Numbered from the stretch's first letter, positions 5,673 through 12,891 are shown. The stretch is 13,805 bases of DNA from Comamonadaceae bacterium (GCA_947458305.1 CANGZO010000031.1:1-13805); one strand, 5' to 3'. The notes: generated by a model not told the origin, from the sequence alone. Numbers and translations: made by a program.

Positions 5673-8123
5673 TCAGGCCACCCGACCCAAGGCGCGCAGT
5701 ACTTTCTCTGGCGTGATCGGTTGCGACCAGAGCTCCGCTTTGAACGGCGCCAACGCATCGTTGATGGCATTCATGACCGCAGCAGGCGCGCCCGCAGTGC
5801 CTGCCTCGCCTGCGCCTTTGGCGCCAAGCTGGCTCGAGCGCGTGGGTGTCTGCACGTGCGCCACCTCGATGTCGGGCATTTCACCGCTCATGGGCACCAG
5901 GTAATCGGCCATGTTGGCGTTGCGCATGAGCCCTTCATCGTCGTACAGGCACTCTTCAAAAAGCGCGCCACCGATGCCTTGAACAATGGCTCCCCGAATT
6001 TGCTCGTCCACAAGTTTGGGGTTGAGTACGCGGCCGCAATCCTCGACCGCCCAGTGTTTGAGCAGCTTCACAAAACCGGTGTCCGGGTCCACTTCAACAT
6101 AAGAGGCCTGCACACCATTGGTGAAGATAAAGGGGTAGTCGCGCTGGGCATAGTGGCGCGTCACCATCAGCTCCGGCGTGAAGTCATTGGGTAAAAGATC
6201 CGAACGGAAGTAGGCAATGCGGCCGAGTTCGGCAAAGTCCAGCACCGACTCCAGCGTCTGGGCGTCCACCACATGGCCACGGCGCACGGTCAGTTCAGCC
6301 TCGCTGCGCTTGAGGATGACAGCGGCCAATTTGAGGATGTTGGCGCGCAGTGCTTGGGAGGCCAGCAAAACCGCCTCACCCCCAACACCCGCACCGCGCG
6401 AGGCCCATGTGCCTCCGCCATAGGGCGTGACATCGGTGTCGCTCATGATGAGTCGCACTTTTTCAAGATCAACGCCGACACCATCCGCCGAAATCTGTCG
6501 GTAAATGCCGTCATTGCCTTGGCCCTGTTCGCCCACACTCACGCTGACACTGATGGCGCCCGAGGGGTCCAGACGAATGGTGCAGCCGTCCTGAGACGCA
6601 ATGCGCGCACCACCCACCCCATAAAAGGCCGCACTCGGGTTTGTGAGCTCAATCAAGGTCGCAAAGCCAATGCCGCGGTAAATGCCTTGCTCACGCAGCT
6701 GGGCAATTTCCGCTTTGAGACGTGGGTAATCCATCATCTTCTCGATCTTGCTCAGGCAGGCCTCATGCGACAAGACTTCGAGCTTGATACCGCTGGCCCC
6801 TGTGGTCGGATAAGCGTCGTCGGGAATCACGTTCTTCTTGCGAAACTCCAGCGGGTCCATGCCAATGGCCCGCGCTGCTTGGTCGACCAATCCTTCGGTC
6901 ACGGCACAGGCAATAGGGTGGCCCACCCCGCGGTACTGGCAAGTGGGTGTCTTGTTCTGAAACACCACGTCCAAGTGCGCACGGTAGTTGGCGTGTTTGT
7001 AGGGGCCACCCACCAAATTGACCACCTGATTGCCCTCAATCGCGCTGGTGCGTGGGAACATCGAGTACGGACCAATGCCGGTCAGGTCATTCATCTCGAA
7101 AGCCAGGATCTCTCCGCTCTTGTTGGCGGCAATGCGCGCCTTGACGAGGTGATGACGCGCGTGAATGTCGCTGGTGAAACTCTCCATGCGATCGGCCACA
7201 AACTTGACCGGGCGTCGGCACATCATCGACAAAGCCACCGTGGCAAAGTCATCTGGATAAGCATGCACCTTGATGCCGAACGAGCCGCCCACGTCCTTGC
7301 AAATCACCCGCACCGCGTGTTCAGGCAAGTCAAACTGCCTGGCGTACAGGTCCTGCATCATGTGCGGTGCCTGGAATGAGTGGTACACGGTGAGCTTCTG
7401 ATCGGCAACATTCCAGTCGGCAATCTGGCAACGGGGCTCCAAGGTGACGCCCGTGTGTCGCCCAAATTCAAAAGTGGTCTCAACCACTGCATCGGCATTG
7501 GCAAAAGCCTCGTCAACCTGGCCCACATTCAGCTTGCGGGTAAAACACAGGTTGTCGCCCAGCTCCGGATGGATGAGTGGCGTTGAAGGGTCGAGAGCGG
7601 TCTCCATGTCCACCACCGCTGGCAATTGTTCGATCTCCACGTGGATGAGCTGCAGCGCGTCCTCGGCTTGCTCACGCGTTTCTGCAACGATGGCCACCAC
7701 CGGCTCACCCTGCCAGCAGGCACGGTCCAAAGCCAGCGGATACTGCGGCGCCGATTTCATGCCCGCCAGATGGCCCAAAACTGCCACCCATGGCTTGCAT
7801 ATTTTGGCCAGGTCATGGCCGTCAGCCACCAGAATCACCCCGGGCATGCTGCGCGCAGCAGCGGCATCAATGTGGGTGATCTTGCAATGCGCGACGGGGC
7901 TACGCCAGTACACGACATGGGCCATTCGGGGCAGTTCAATGTCGTCGATGTAGGTGCCCTGACCTTGTACCAATTTGCGGGCACTGGGGCGTTCAACGCT
8001 TTGTCCAATGTAGCGGGGGTCCTCGGTCAAGGCATGCAAAGGCTTTTCTTCGTGGCCGACTTTGGGGGGGTCCTGCACTTCGGGCCCCGCTTGGTCCAAT
8101 GTGGTCTGTGTCGTGGTGTTCAT
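5673..8123 (-). CDS. Molybdopterin-binding large subunit, xanthine dehydrogenase/CoxL-like hydroxylase
   Basis: An 816-residue protein, the length of CoxL-type subunits. It starts at ATG 8121-8123 behind AAAGGTGAG and overlaps the small-subunit stop by 4 bases (ATGA). The N-terminal aldehyde oxidase a/b hammerhead domain (about 45-165) has LVQGQGTYIDDI. The cofactor-binding domain follows, with KDVGGSFGIK (276-285), GGGTWASRGAGVGGEA (569-584) and KGAGEAGTAGAP (769-780), where Glu773 is the likely catalytic base. The active-site loop reads QYRGVGHP (396-403): the Cys that binds copper in true CO dehydrogenase (AYRCSFR) is Gly here, so this is not a form I CODH. It is expected to hydroxylate an organic substrate using water, passing electrons to the [2Fe-2S] and FAD subunits. 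The substrate is unknown. No XdhC- or CoxD/E/F-like maturation gene is in the window. Confidence 0.93.
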   Translation of the reverse strand: MNTTTQTTLDQAGPEVQDPPKVGHEEKPLHALTEDPRYIGQSVERPSARKLVQGQGTYIDDIELPRMAHVVYWRSPVAHCKITHIDAAAARSMPGVILVADGHDLAKICKPWVAVLGHLAGMKSAPQYPLALDRACWQGEPVVAIVAETREQAEDALQLIHVEIEQLPAVVDMETALDPSTPLIHPELGDNLCFTRKLNVGQVDEAFANADAVVETTFEFGRHTGVTLEPRCQIADWNVADQKLTVYHSFQAPHMMQDLYARQFDLPEHAVRVICKDVGGSFGIKVHAYPDDFATVALSMMCRRPVKFVADRMESFTSDIHARHHLVKARIAANKSGEILAFEMNDLTGIGPYSMFPRTSAIEGNQVVNLVGGPYKHANYRAHLDVVFQNKTPTCQYRGVGHPIACAVTEGLVDQAARAIGMDPLEFRKKNVIPDDAYPTTGASGIKLEVLSHEACLSKIEKMMDYPRLKAEIAQLREQGIYRGIGFATLIELTNPSAAFYGVGGARIASQDGCTIRLDPSGAISVSVSVGEQGQGNDGIYRQISADGVGVDLEKVRLIMSDTDVTPYGGGTWASRGAGVGGEAVLLASQALRANILKLAAVILKRSEAELTVRRGHVVDAQTLESVLDFAELGRIAYFRSDLLPNDFTPELMVTRHYAQRDYPFIFTNGVQASYVEVDPDTGFVKLLKHWAVEDCGRVLNPKLVDEQIRGAIVQGIGGALFEECLYDDEGLMRNANMADYLVPMSGEMPDIEVAHVQTPTRSSQLGAKGAGEAGTAGAPAAVMNAINDALAPFKAELWSQPITPEKVLRALGRVA

Positions 8124-8632
8124 GCGCTCACCTTTTCGGAAGGACGGCTGGACGCGTTCTTGGCGCGCTCGGCCAGGGTTTCGCAAATGGCATCGACAAT
8201 GGCGTGGTAGCCGGTGCAGCGGCAATAGTTGCCACTCATCCACTCACGCACTTCTTCCCGGGTCGCGTCGGGTTTGGCTTCCAGCAACTCCTTGGCGGCC
8301 ATCACCATACCCGGTGTGCAAAACCCGCACTGCAAGGCGTTGTTCCTGACGAAAGCGTCTTGCAGGTCGCGCACATCACCATCGGCACTGAGGCCTTCGA
8401 TCGTGCGGACCTTGCCGCCTTGGGTTTGAACGGCCAAGGTCAGACATCCGCGCACGATGCGCCCATCCACCTCGACGGTGCATGCGCCACAAACACCGTG
8501 TTCGCAACCCAGATGTGAGCCTTTGAGGCCCAGTTCGTTTCGGATGAAGTCCACCAGGTGCTGGCGTGGTGCCACGCTGCGCACTTGCGCTTGACCATTG
8601 ACTTCAACGTGCAATGTTTGAAGAGATGTCAT
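8120..8632 (-). CDS. [2Fe-2S] small subunit of a molybdenum hydroxylase (CoxS-like)
   Basis: A 170-residue protein with all eight iron-sulfur cysteines. The plant-ferredoxin-like cluster is bound by C43, C48, C51 (GCEHGVCGAC) and C63. The second cluster, in the helical C-terminal domain, is bound by C102 and C105 (QCGFCTPG) and C137 and C139 (GNYCRCTGY). These two clusters relay electrons from the Mo centre to FAD. The length and motifs match CoxS, NdhS and QorS-type subunits. The ATG at 8630-8632 has GGGAGA upstream on the minus strand. It lies 19 bases after the FAD subunit gene, and its stop overlaps the start of the large subunit, so translation is probably coupled. The C-terminal 15 residues are polar and probably disordered. 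Confidence 0.95.
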   Translation of the reverse strand: MTSLQTLHVEVNGQAQVRSVAPRQHLVDFIRNELGLKGSHLGCEHGVCGACTVEVDGRIVRGCLTLAVQTQGGKVRTIEGLSADGDVRDLQDAFVRNNALQCGFCTPGMVMAAKELLEAKPDATREEVREWMSGNYCRCTGYHAIVDAICETLAERAKNASSRPSEKVSA

Positions 8633-8651
8633 GAGTTTCTCCCGAAATGGA

Positions 8652-9527
8652 TCAGGCAGCGATCGCGCTGCGGCTGGCGTATGCAGCCGATAGCAAACGC
8701 CGCGCCAGTACAGTGGCCAAATGCCGTTTGGTTTCTGGGCTGTGGGTCAAGTCTGGAAGGGGGTCGAGCTCGGCCTTGAGTGAGGCCACCGCAATCTCCA
8801 CCGTGGCCGAGTCCAGCGTCTTGCCCACAAGAAGGGCTTCGGTTCGGCGTGCACGCCAAGGGATCGCACCAATACCGAGGAAAGCCAAATTCACACGCTG
8901 GGCCACCGTGCCCTGGAAGCTGGCAGCCACAGCCAGACCTGCCACCGCGTAATCGCCGTGACGCCTTGCCAGTTCATCGAAAGCAAACCAATCCGCCTGA
9001 CCCGCCAGAGGCACATCGGCCCCGACGACGACTTCATCAGGACCGAGGGCTGTCGTATAGAGGTCTACGAAAAAATCAGTGGCCGAGATCTTGCGAAGGC
9101 CCTTGGGGCTTTGCAGGTGAATCTGCCCATCCATGGCGCAAAGGCAGCACGGCCATTCAGCCGCAGGGTCGCCATAGGCAATCGAGCCGCCCCAGGTGCC
9201 CGAGTTGCGAATCGCTCGGTGGGCAATGTGAGGTGCCGCCATGGCCAGCATCGGGGCGTGCTGGCTGACCAGGACGCTGTTTTCAATGTCGGTGTGCGTG
9301 GTCAGTGCGCCAATGTAGAGGCGATCACCCTCTTGGCGAATACCCCGCAGCTCATTCAGGCCCGTGATGTCAATCACCAGTTTCGGTTCGGACAATCGCA
9401 TGTTCAGCGTGGCCAACAGCGTCTGTCCTCCCGCCAAAATTCGGGCGTCATCCCCGTGGGTTTGAAGCAACTCGAAGAGCTCTGCCATCGCGGCGGGCTT
9501 GACGTAATCAAATGCAGCTGATTTCAC
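8652..9527 (-). CDS. FAD-binding medium subunit of a molybdenum hydroxylase (CoxM-like)
   Basis: A 291-residue protein, normal for CoxM-type subunits. It has the two FAD pyrophosphate-binding motifs of the family: AGGQTLLATLNMR (32-44) and a TWGGSIAYGDPAAEWP segment (111-126), where the usual TIGGN is TWGGS. The C-terminal CO_deh_flav_C domain follows, from about residue 180 (DELARRHGDYAVAGLAV). It accepts electrons from the iron-sulfur subunit and passes them to quinone, NAD or another acceptor. The start is taken as GTG 9525-9527, giving MKSAAFDYVKPA as in relatives, with GGAAG about 9 bases upstream; an ATG at 9632 adds 35 atypical residues and overlaps the coxG-like gene. It is the second gene of the coxG-M-S-L-like operon. 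Confidence 0.93.
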   Translation of the reverse strand: MKSAAFDYVKPAAMAELFELLQTHGDDARILAGGQTLLATLNMRLSEPKLVIDITGLNELRGIRQEGDRLYIGALTTHTDIENSVLVSQHAPMLAMAAPHIAHRAIRNSGTWGGSIAYGDPAAEWPCCLCAMDGQIHLQSPKGLRKISATDFFVDLYTTALGPDEVVVGADVPLAGQADWFAFDELARRHGDYAVAGLAVAASFQGTVAQRVNLAFLGIGAIPWRARRTEALLVGKTLDSATVEIAVASLKAELDPLPDLTHSPETKRHLATVLARRLLSAAYASRSAIAA

Positions 9528-9576
9528 GGTGGATCTTCCAGTTTTTGAGTTCAATATCGGGCAAACAAGGCCCGCC

Positions 9577-10245
9577 TCAGAGCTGAGCGCCGAGCCACAC
9601 GCCAACGGCCGTGGCCAATACCCCCAAGGCAAACCATTTCACACGCAACCACTCCATGTCGTTTGGCAATTGGCTGGTTGGCGGCTGCGCAACAGCCGCT
9701 CCCGACAAGGGCAAATCTGCGCTTTGGGTATGGGCGGCCAATGGGCTCACATGGGCCACTTCAGGCGTCTGTGACTCTGTCGGGAAATTGCCGTCATCCG
9801 GTTGGGGCGGCGCAAGGTGCGACTGGAAAGCATTGAAAAACTGATCCGCCATCTGCTTGGCGGCCCCATCGATCATGCGCCCCCCGACCAAGCCCAGCTT
9901 GCCCGCCACCGAAGCCTGAACGGTGTAATGCAAGCGTGTGTTCTCGCCCTCATCGCTGAGTTCGACTTGAGAGCGACCTCGGGCCATACCCGCTGCACCA
10001 CCAGACCCTTCAAAAGTCATGGCGCAACTTTCGGCCTCGATCACGTCGGTCATCAAAATGCGGCCGCTGAACTTGGCACGAACCGGCCCCACCTTGACCA
10101 TCATGCGAGCGGTCTTTTCAAGAGGCCCGACCTGCTCCACAGCCTCACAACCGGGAATGCAGGCTGTCAGGACAGCTGGATCATTCAGTGCCATCCAAAC
10201 ACGCGCTCGAGCCGCGTTAATTACAACATCGCCTGTCAATTCCAT
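9577..10245 (-). CDS. CoxG-like SRPBCC protein with C-terminal membrane anchor
   Basis: A 222-residue protein with the CoxG (carbon monoxide dehydrogenase subunit G) layout. Residues 1-145 form an SRPBCC/START-like domain beginning MELTGDVVINAARARVWMAL and containing DPAVLTACIPGCEAVE, the typical CoxG start. Residues about 145-200 are a Pro/Gln/Ser-rich linker, and 203-221 are a single hydrophobic helix (FALGVLATAVGVWLGAQL). In CO-oxidising bacteria CoxG links the enzyme to the membrane. Here it is the first gene of an operon for a non-CODH hydroxylase and probably tethers that enzyme to the inner membrane for electron transfer to the quinone pool (inference). The start ATG lies 86 bases from the divergent tetR start. 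It is separated from the FAD subunit gene by 49 bases. Confidence 0.9.
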   Translation of the reverse strand: MELTGDVVINAARARVWMALNDPAVLTACIPGCEAVEQVGPLEKTARMMVKVGPVRAKFSGRILMTDVIEAESCAMTFEGSGGAAGMARGRSQVELSDEGENTRLHYTVQASVAGKLGLVGGRMIDGAAKQMADQFFNAFQSHLAPPQPDDGNFPTESQTPEVAHVSPLAAHTQSADLPLSGAAVAQPPTSQLPNDMEWLRVKWFALGVLATAVGVWLGAQL

Positions 10246-10280
10246 GGGGTGATCTTTGGGGTTTTCACGGGGTTGCTTTG

Positions 10281-10296
10281 TTTACCATGCGTTCAA
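10281..10296. promoter_or_regulatory. Candidate TetR operator O1 in the divergent region
   Basis: TTTACCATGCGTTCAA is a degenerate palindrome that matches O2 (10312-10327) at 12 of 16 positions when read in the same direction. It lies between a TTGCTT hexamer (10273-10278) and AATAAT (10295-10300), which at 16-bp spacing form a possible promoter for the rightward tetR gene. It also covers the likely leftward transcription start (about 10291-10292). Binding there would block both directions. Confidence 0.5.
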
Positions 10297-10298
10297 TA

Positions 10299-10327
10299 AT
10301 CCTATTCCAAATTGACCATACGGTAAA
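10299..10327 (-). promoter_or_regulatory. Predicted promoter of the coxG-M-S-L-like operon
   Basis: On the minus strand TTTACC (10322-10327) and TAGGAT (10299-10304) are separated by exactly 17 bases and each match the sigma-70 hexamers at 4 of 6 positions. The leader from the predicted start (about 10291) to the coxG-like ATG at 10245 would be about 46 bases. The -35 hexamer is inside operator O2, as expected for repression. Confidence 0.45.
10312..10327. promoter_or_regulatory. Candidate TetR operator O2 in the divergent region
   Basis: TTGACCATACGGTAAA is a clear quasi-palindrome around ACCATACGGT (TT-ACC against GGT-AA). It starts exactly 31 bp from the related O1 site, about three helical turns, so both dimers would sit on the same DNA face. 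It overlaps the predicted -35 of the leftward operon and lies just upstream of the tetR ATG at 10332. The pair also forms a larger inverted repeat (13 of 17 matches between 10281-10297 and the reverse complement of 10311-10327). Confidence 0.55.
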
Positions 10328-10331
10328 TAGC

Positions 10332-11084
10332 ATGCCCATACAGACAAACCCTGATCGGGCGCTTGACCCCGCTGCTGGGTTAGCGTCCGAGCCTCCCCGA
10401 ATGCGGCGGCGGTTGGGTGTTGCCGAGCGTGAACGACAAATTTTGGACGGGGCCATTGGCTTTTTTGCGCAGAACGGATTCGGCGCACAGCTGCGAGATT
10501 TGGGCCGCAGCATCGGTGTGACACACGCCCTTCTGTACCATTATTTCCCCACCAAACAAGCCTTGATCGACCGGGTGTACCTGGAGGTTTTCGAAGGCCG
10601 CTGGAACCCAGATTGGGAAGCCTTGCTGGATGACCCCAAGAAAACGCCTGAAGAAAAACTCACCGGCTTTTACGACGATTACATCAACTCAGCGTTGAAC
10701 CGCGAGTTCACCCGTATCTTGGTGTTCTCGGGCCTTTCCGATCACGACATCACCGACCGGTTCTTTTCGCTTCTTCGCCAACGACTGTTCCCTCGCCTGA
10801 TTCGAGAGACAAGACGCTTTCGCGGCGTGACGAGTCGGGCCAAAGCCAGCGAACGTGAGTTGGAACTGCTGATGGGATTGCACGGCGGTTTTTTTTACAT
10901 CGCGATGCGGCGCTGGATTTACGGCCAAGGTGTGGCCAACGACCAAGCCCCCGAACGTTTCAGCCATTCACTTGTCCATGACCGCGTGCTGGGCTATCTG
11001 ATCGCCAGTCAGACGTTGTTCGGCCAGGCCCCAATTGCGGCAGCCTCTAAGAAGCTTGGCGGCACAAGAAAGCGCAATCCATGA
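10332..11084 (+). CDS. TetR family regulator, divergent from the hydroxylase operon
   Basis: A 250-residue protein, slightly longer than average for TetR. After a polar leader (1-28), the DNA-binding domain runs from about 29 to 75, with the HTH AQLRDLGRSIGVTHALLYHYF at 52-72, then PTKQALIDRVY. The C-terminal ligand domain is unusually rich in Phe and Arg; KKLGGTRKRN gives a basic tail. The ATG at 10332 is chosen because the earlier in-frame starts (TTG 10278, ATG 10287) lie inside the operator/promoter region. Divergent orientation, the two operators in the 86-bp gap, and the TRAP genes downstream on the same strand suggest it controls both hydroxylase and transporter in response to their substrate or product. 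The ligand is unknown. It has no close similarity to the TetR gene at 1235-1858 beyond the HTH. Confidence 0.9.
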   Translation: MPIQTNPDRALDPAAGLASEPPRMRRRLGVAERERQILDGAIGFFAQNGFGAQLRDLGRSIGVTHALLYHYFPTKQALIDRVYLEVFEGRWNPDWEALLDDPKKTPEEKLTGFYDDYINSALNREFTRILVFSGLSDHDITDRFFSLLRQRLFPRLIRETRRFRGVTSRAKASERELELLMGLHGGFFYIAMRRWIYGQGVANDQAPERFSHSLVHDRVLGYLIASQTLFGQAPIAAASKKLGGTRKRNP

Positions 11085-11173
11085 AGATTTTTCACCCCGC
11101 TGCAGCTTACCGGTTGCGGCACTTACAGCGCGGCAATGGACTGCCGCTATTCAACCAAAAGGAGAACGCATGA
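11081..11173 (+). CDS. Possible 30-residue leader/coupling ORF between tetR and dctP
   Basis: The frame opens with ATG 11081-11083, overlapping the tetR stop as ATGA, and closes with TGA 11171-11173, overlapping the dctP start as ATGA. It encodes 30 residues starting MKIFHPAAAYRLRHLQRGNG, fairly basic, with no signal peptide or known motif. AAGAAAG (11068-11074) is a moderate RBS. Double 4-base overlaps are what one expects of translational coupling through an operon. However, the dctP gene has its own strong AGGAG, and a chance open frame of 31 codons is common, so coding status is uncertain. Confidence 0.3.
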   Translation: MKIFHPAAAYRLRHLQRGNGLPLFNQKENA

Positions 11174-12240
11174 AACTCAACAAGTTGGCCCTTTCCGGGT
11201 TGATCGCGCTCGGTTGCGCAACTGCTGCCAGCACTGCAGTCGCCCAACAGCGCATCAACGTCAACATCGGTGCAAGCCATCCGACCACCAACATCTGGGC
11301 CTACGCCATGAAAGAGGTGTTCCAGCCCGAAGTAGACCGGCTGCTCAAAGAAGGCGGGGGTAAGTTTGAAGTGCGTTGGCGTGAAAATTACGGTGGAACG
11401 CTTTACAAATTCTCTGAGACACGCACTGCCGTGAAGGACGGCATTGTGGACGTGGGCATGGTCGGCACCGTCTGGGAAAACTCTGCCATGCCTTTGCAGA
11501 ATGTCACCTATTTCACGCCGTTTGCCACCACCAACCACGAATTGCTGATCAGCATTTTCGACAAGCTCAACGACACGCACCCCGCGCTCAAGGCCAGCTG
11601 GACGGCACAGAACATGGTGCCTCTGTCGTCGCTCATCACCGACACCTATGACATTTATGCCAACTTCCCTGTGACCAACATGGCGTCGTTGCAAAACAAG
11701 AAGATCCATGCGCCGGGCACCTCGGCCAACTGGATGCGCGACACCGGTGCCACGCCGGTTGAAGGCGCCTTGACCACTTACTACACCAACATTCAAACGG
11801 GTGTGACCCAAGGCGCCCTGAGTTTTGCCAGCGGCATCGGTCCTGCCCGTGTCTACGAAGTGGCCAAGCATTTGACACGCGTGGATGTGGGTGCCATGTA
11901 CTTCGGTAGCGTTGCAGCCAACAAAAGCTTCTTTGACAAATTGCCCAAGGAAGTTCAGGAAGCCTTCGTCAAGGCTGGCAAGGCCACATCGGTCGCCCAC
12001 GGCAAGCATGTGACCAACTCCGCGGTGAAGGCCATGGAAACCATGCGCGCTGCCGGCCTGCAGGTGTCCGATCTTCCAGCCGCTGAGCGTGCCAAGTGGA
12101 TCAACGGCCTGCCCGACATCGTCACCCCATGGTTGCAGACCACGGGCGATGCGGGCAAGTCCGTGCTCCGCGCTTACTTTGACGAATTGCGCGCTCGCGG
12201 TGTGAAGCCCCTGCGCGACTGGGACAAAGCAGCCCGCTGA
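11170..12240 (+). CDS. dctP: TRAP transporter periplasmic substrate-binding protein, DctP family
   Basis: A 356-residue protein with a Sec signal peptide (MKLNKLALSGLIALGCATAA..., predicted cleavage AVA|QQ after residue 25). The mature part has the DctP/TRAP fold pattern: VNIGASHPTTNIWAYAM, an RWRENYGGTLYK segment (69-80), GIVDVGMVGT (91-100) and GATPVEGALTTYYTNIQTGVTQGAL (193-217), equivalent to the conserved LGA-PV...ALQTGVVDG segment. DctP-type proteins capture organic acids in the periplasm for sodium-driven uptake. At the place of the conserved carboxylate-binding Arg (usual K-I-R-x-P-G) the sequence reads KKIHAPG, with His180. AAAAGGAGAACGC before ATG 11170 is a strong RBS, so upstream in-frame starts are rejected. 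It is followed by an intercistronic hairpin and the membrane subunits. Confidence 0.93.
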   Translation: MKLNKLALSGLIALGCATAASTAVAQQRINVNIGASHPTTNIWAYAMKEVFQPEVDRLLKEGGGKFEVRWRENYGGTLYKFSETRTAVKDGIVDVGMVGTVWENSAMPLQNVTYFTPFATTNHELLISIFDKLNDTHPALKASWTAQNMVPLSSLITDTYDIYANFPVTNMASLQNKKIHAPGTSANWMRDTGATPVEGALTTYYTNIQTGVTQGALSFASGIGPARVYEVAKHLTRVDVGAMYFGSVAANKSFFDKLPKEVQEAFVKAGKATSVAHGKHVTNSAVKAMETMRAAGLQVSDLPAAERAKWINGLPDIVTPWLQTTGDAGKSVLRAYFDELRARGVKPLRDWDKAAR

Positions 12241-12263
12241 CCCCCATTTGACCGTGTTGATGG

Positions 12264-12293
12264 CTGCAGGGCCTCCAATTGAAGGCCCTGCAG
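12264..12293 (+). terminator. Intercistronic hairpin between dctP and dctQ
   Basis: CTGCAGGGCCT (12264-12274) and AGGCCCTGCAG (12283-12293) form a perfect 11-bp stem with an 8-base loop, extendable by a G-U and a G-C pair. TCCATTT follows rather than a U-run, so it is probably a partial terminator or a 3'-end stabiliser. This would let the binding protein be made in excess over the membrane subunits, as is usual for binding-protein transporters. Confidence 0.65.
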
Positions 12294-12324
12294 TCCATTT
12301 GCTCATCCACACGAGGAGCCCATC

Positions 12325-12891
12325 TTGCATGACGATCCCCAAACAGAAAAAACCGCCTCACAACGGCACCCCTTGGAATTTCCAGCCAATCTGCTGGCAT
12401 CCGTTGGAACGGTCTGGATTTTCCTGATCATGGCTCTGGTGGTTGCGGATGTGATCGGTCGCGATTTTTTGGACAGCCCCATCACCGGGGTGGCTGAGTT
12501 CTCTTCTCGCTCGGTCAGCGCCATTGTTTTCCTTCAACTGGCCGCTGCCGTTTGCAGCAACCGGATGACGCGCAGTGATTTTTTGCTCAACCTGATCGGC
12601 AAGCGCTCAGCAAAAGGTGTCGTGGTACTCAATGTCTTCAACGCCCTGGTGGGTGCTGGCTTGTTTGCGGCCTTGGCCTGGATTGGTGGGTCCGAATTCA
12701 GTAACTCGTGGACCAGCAACGAGTTCTACGGCGTGCAGGGTGTCTACAGCGTCCCGGCCTGGCCCTTCCGTGGCCTGCTCGTTGCAGGCTCTGCAGTGGG
12801 TGCCTTGTGCTACTTGATGAGCATCCCCGGCATCTTGAAACAACCAGGATCGACAAGTCCTGCTGACGACCCCTTGGGAGGTGGCGCATGA
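12325..12891 (+). CDS. dctQ: TRAP transporter small membrane subunit, DctQ family
   Basis: A 188-residue protein of normal DctQ size with four hydrophobic segments: near residues 24-46 (LLASVGTVWIFLIMALVVADVIGR), 65-82, 98-118 and 145-168. The VVADVIGRDFLDSPITGVAEFS stretch (40-61) is the typical DctQ signature (D-x-x-x-R after TM1, then the pattern I-x-G-x-x-E). It forms the inner-membrane complex with DctM. The start is TTG 12325-12327, with GAGGAG (12313-12318) at 6-7 bases. A nearby ATG at 12329 is out of frame and quickly stops, and the next in-frame ATG would remove TM1. Its stop overlaps the dctM start (ATGA at 12888-12891), implying coupled translation. Confidence 0.88.
   Translation: MHDDPQTEKTASQRHPLEFPANLLASVGTVWIFLIMALVVADVIGRDFLDSPITGVAEFSSRSVSAIVFLQLAAAVCSNRMTRSDFLLNLIGKRSAKGVVVLNVFNALVGAGLFAALAWIGGSEFSNSWTSNEFYGVQGVYSVPAWPFRGLLVAGSAVGALCYLMSIPGILKQPGSTSPADDPLGGGA

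Noticed and set aside
6273..7379. Open frame of 368 codons antisense to the hydroxylase large subunit
   Set aside because: Lies wholly inside a well-supported gene with catalytic motifs, and its translation resembles no protein family.
5673..10245. Interpretation as an aerobic CO dehydrogenase operon (coxGMSL)
   Set aside because: The copper-binding Cys loop AYRCSFR is absent from the large subunit, and no coxD/E/F genes are present, so CO oxidation is not supported.
10278..10331. Longer N-terminus for the second TetR protein (TTG 10278 or ATG 10287)
   Set aside because: These codons lie within the candidate operator and promoter elements and encode residues unlike a TetR leader; ATG 10332 is preferred.
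11107..12342. Open frame of 411 codons antisense to dctP
   Set aside because: Shadow of dctP codon bias; no family motif, and the plus strand encodes a full signal peptide and TRAP domain.
12329..12421. ATG at 12329 as the dctQ start
   Set aside because: It is in a different frame that stops after about 30 codons; the TTG at 12325 has a proper RBS and leads into the DctQ domain.
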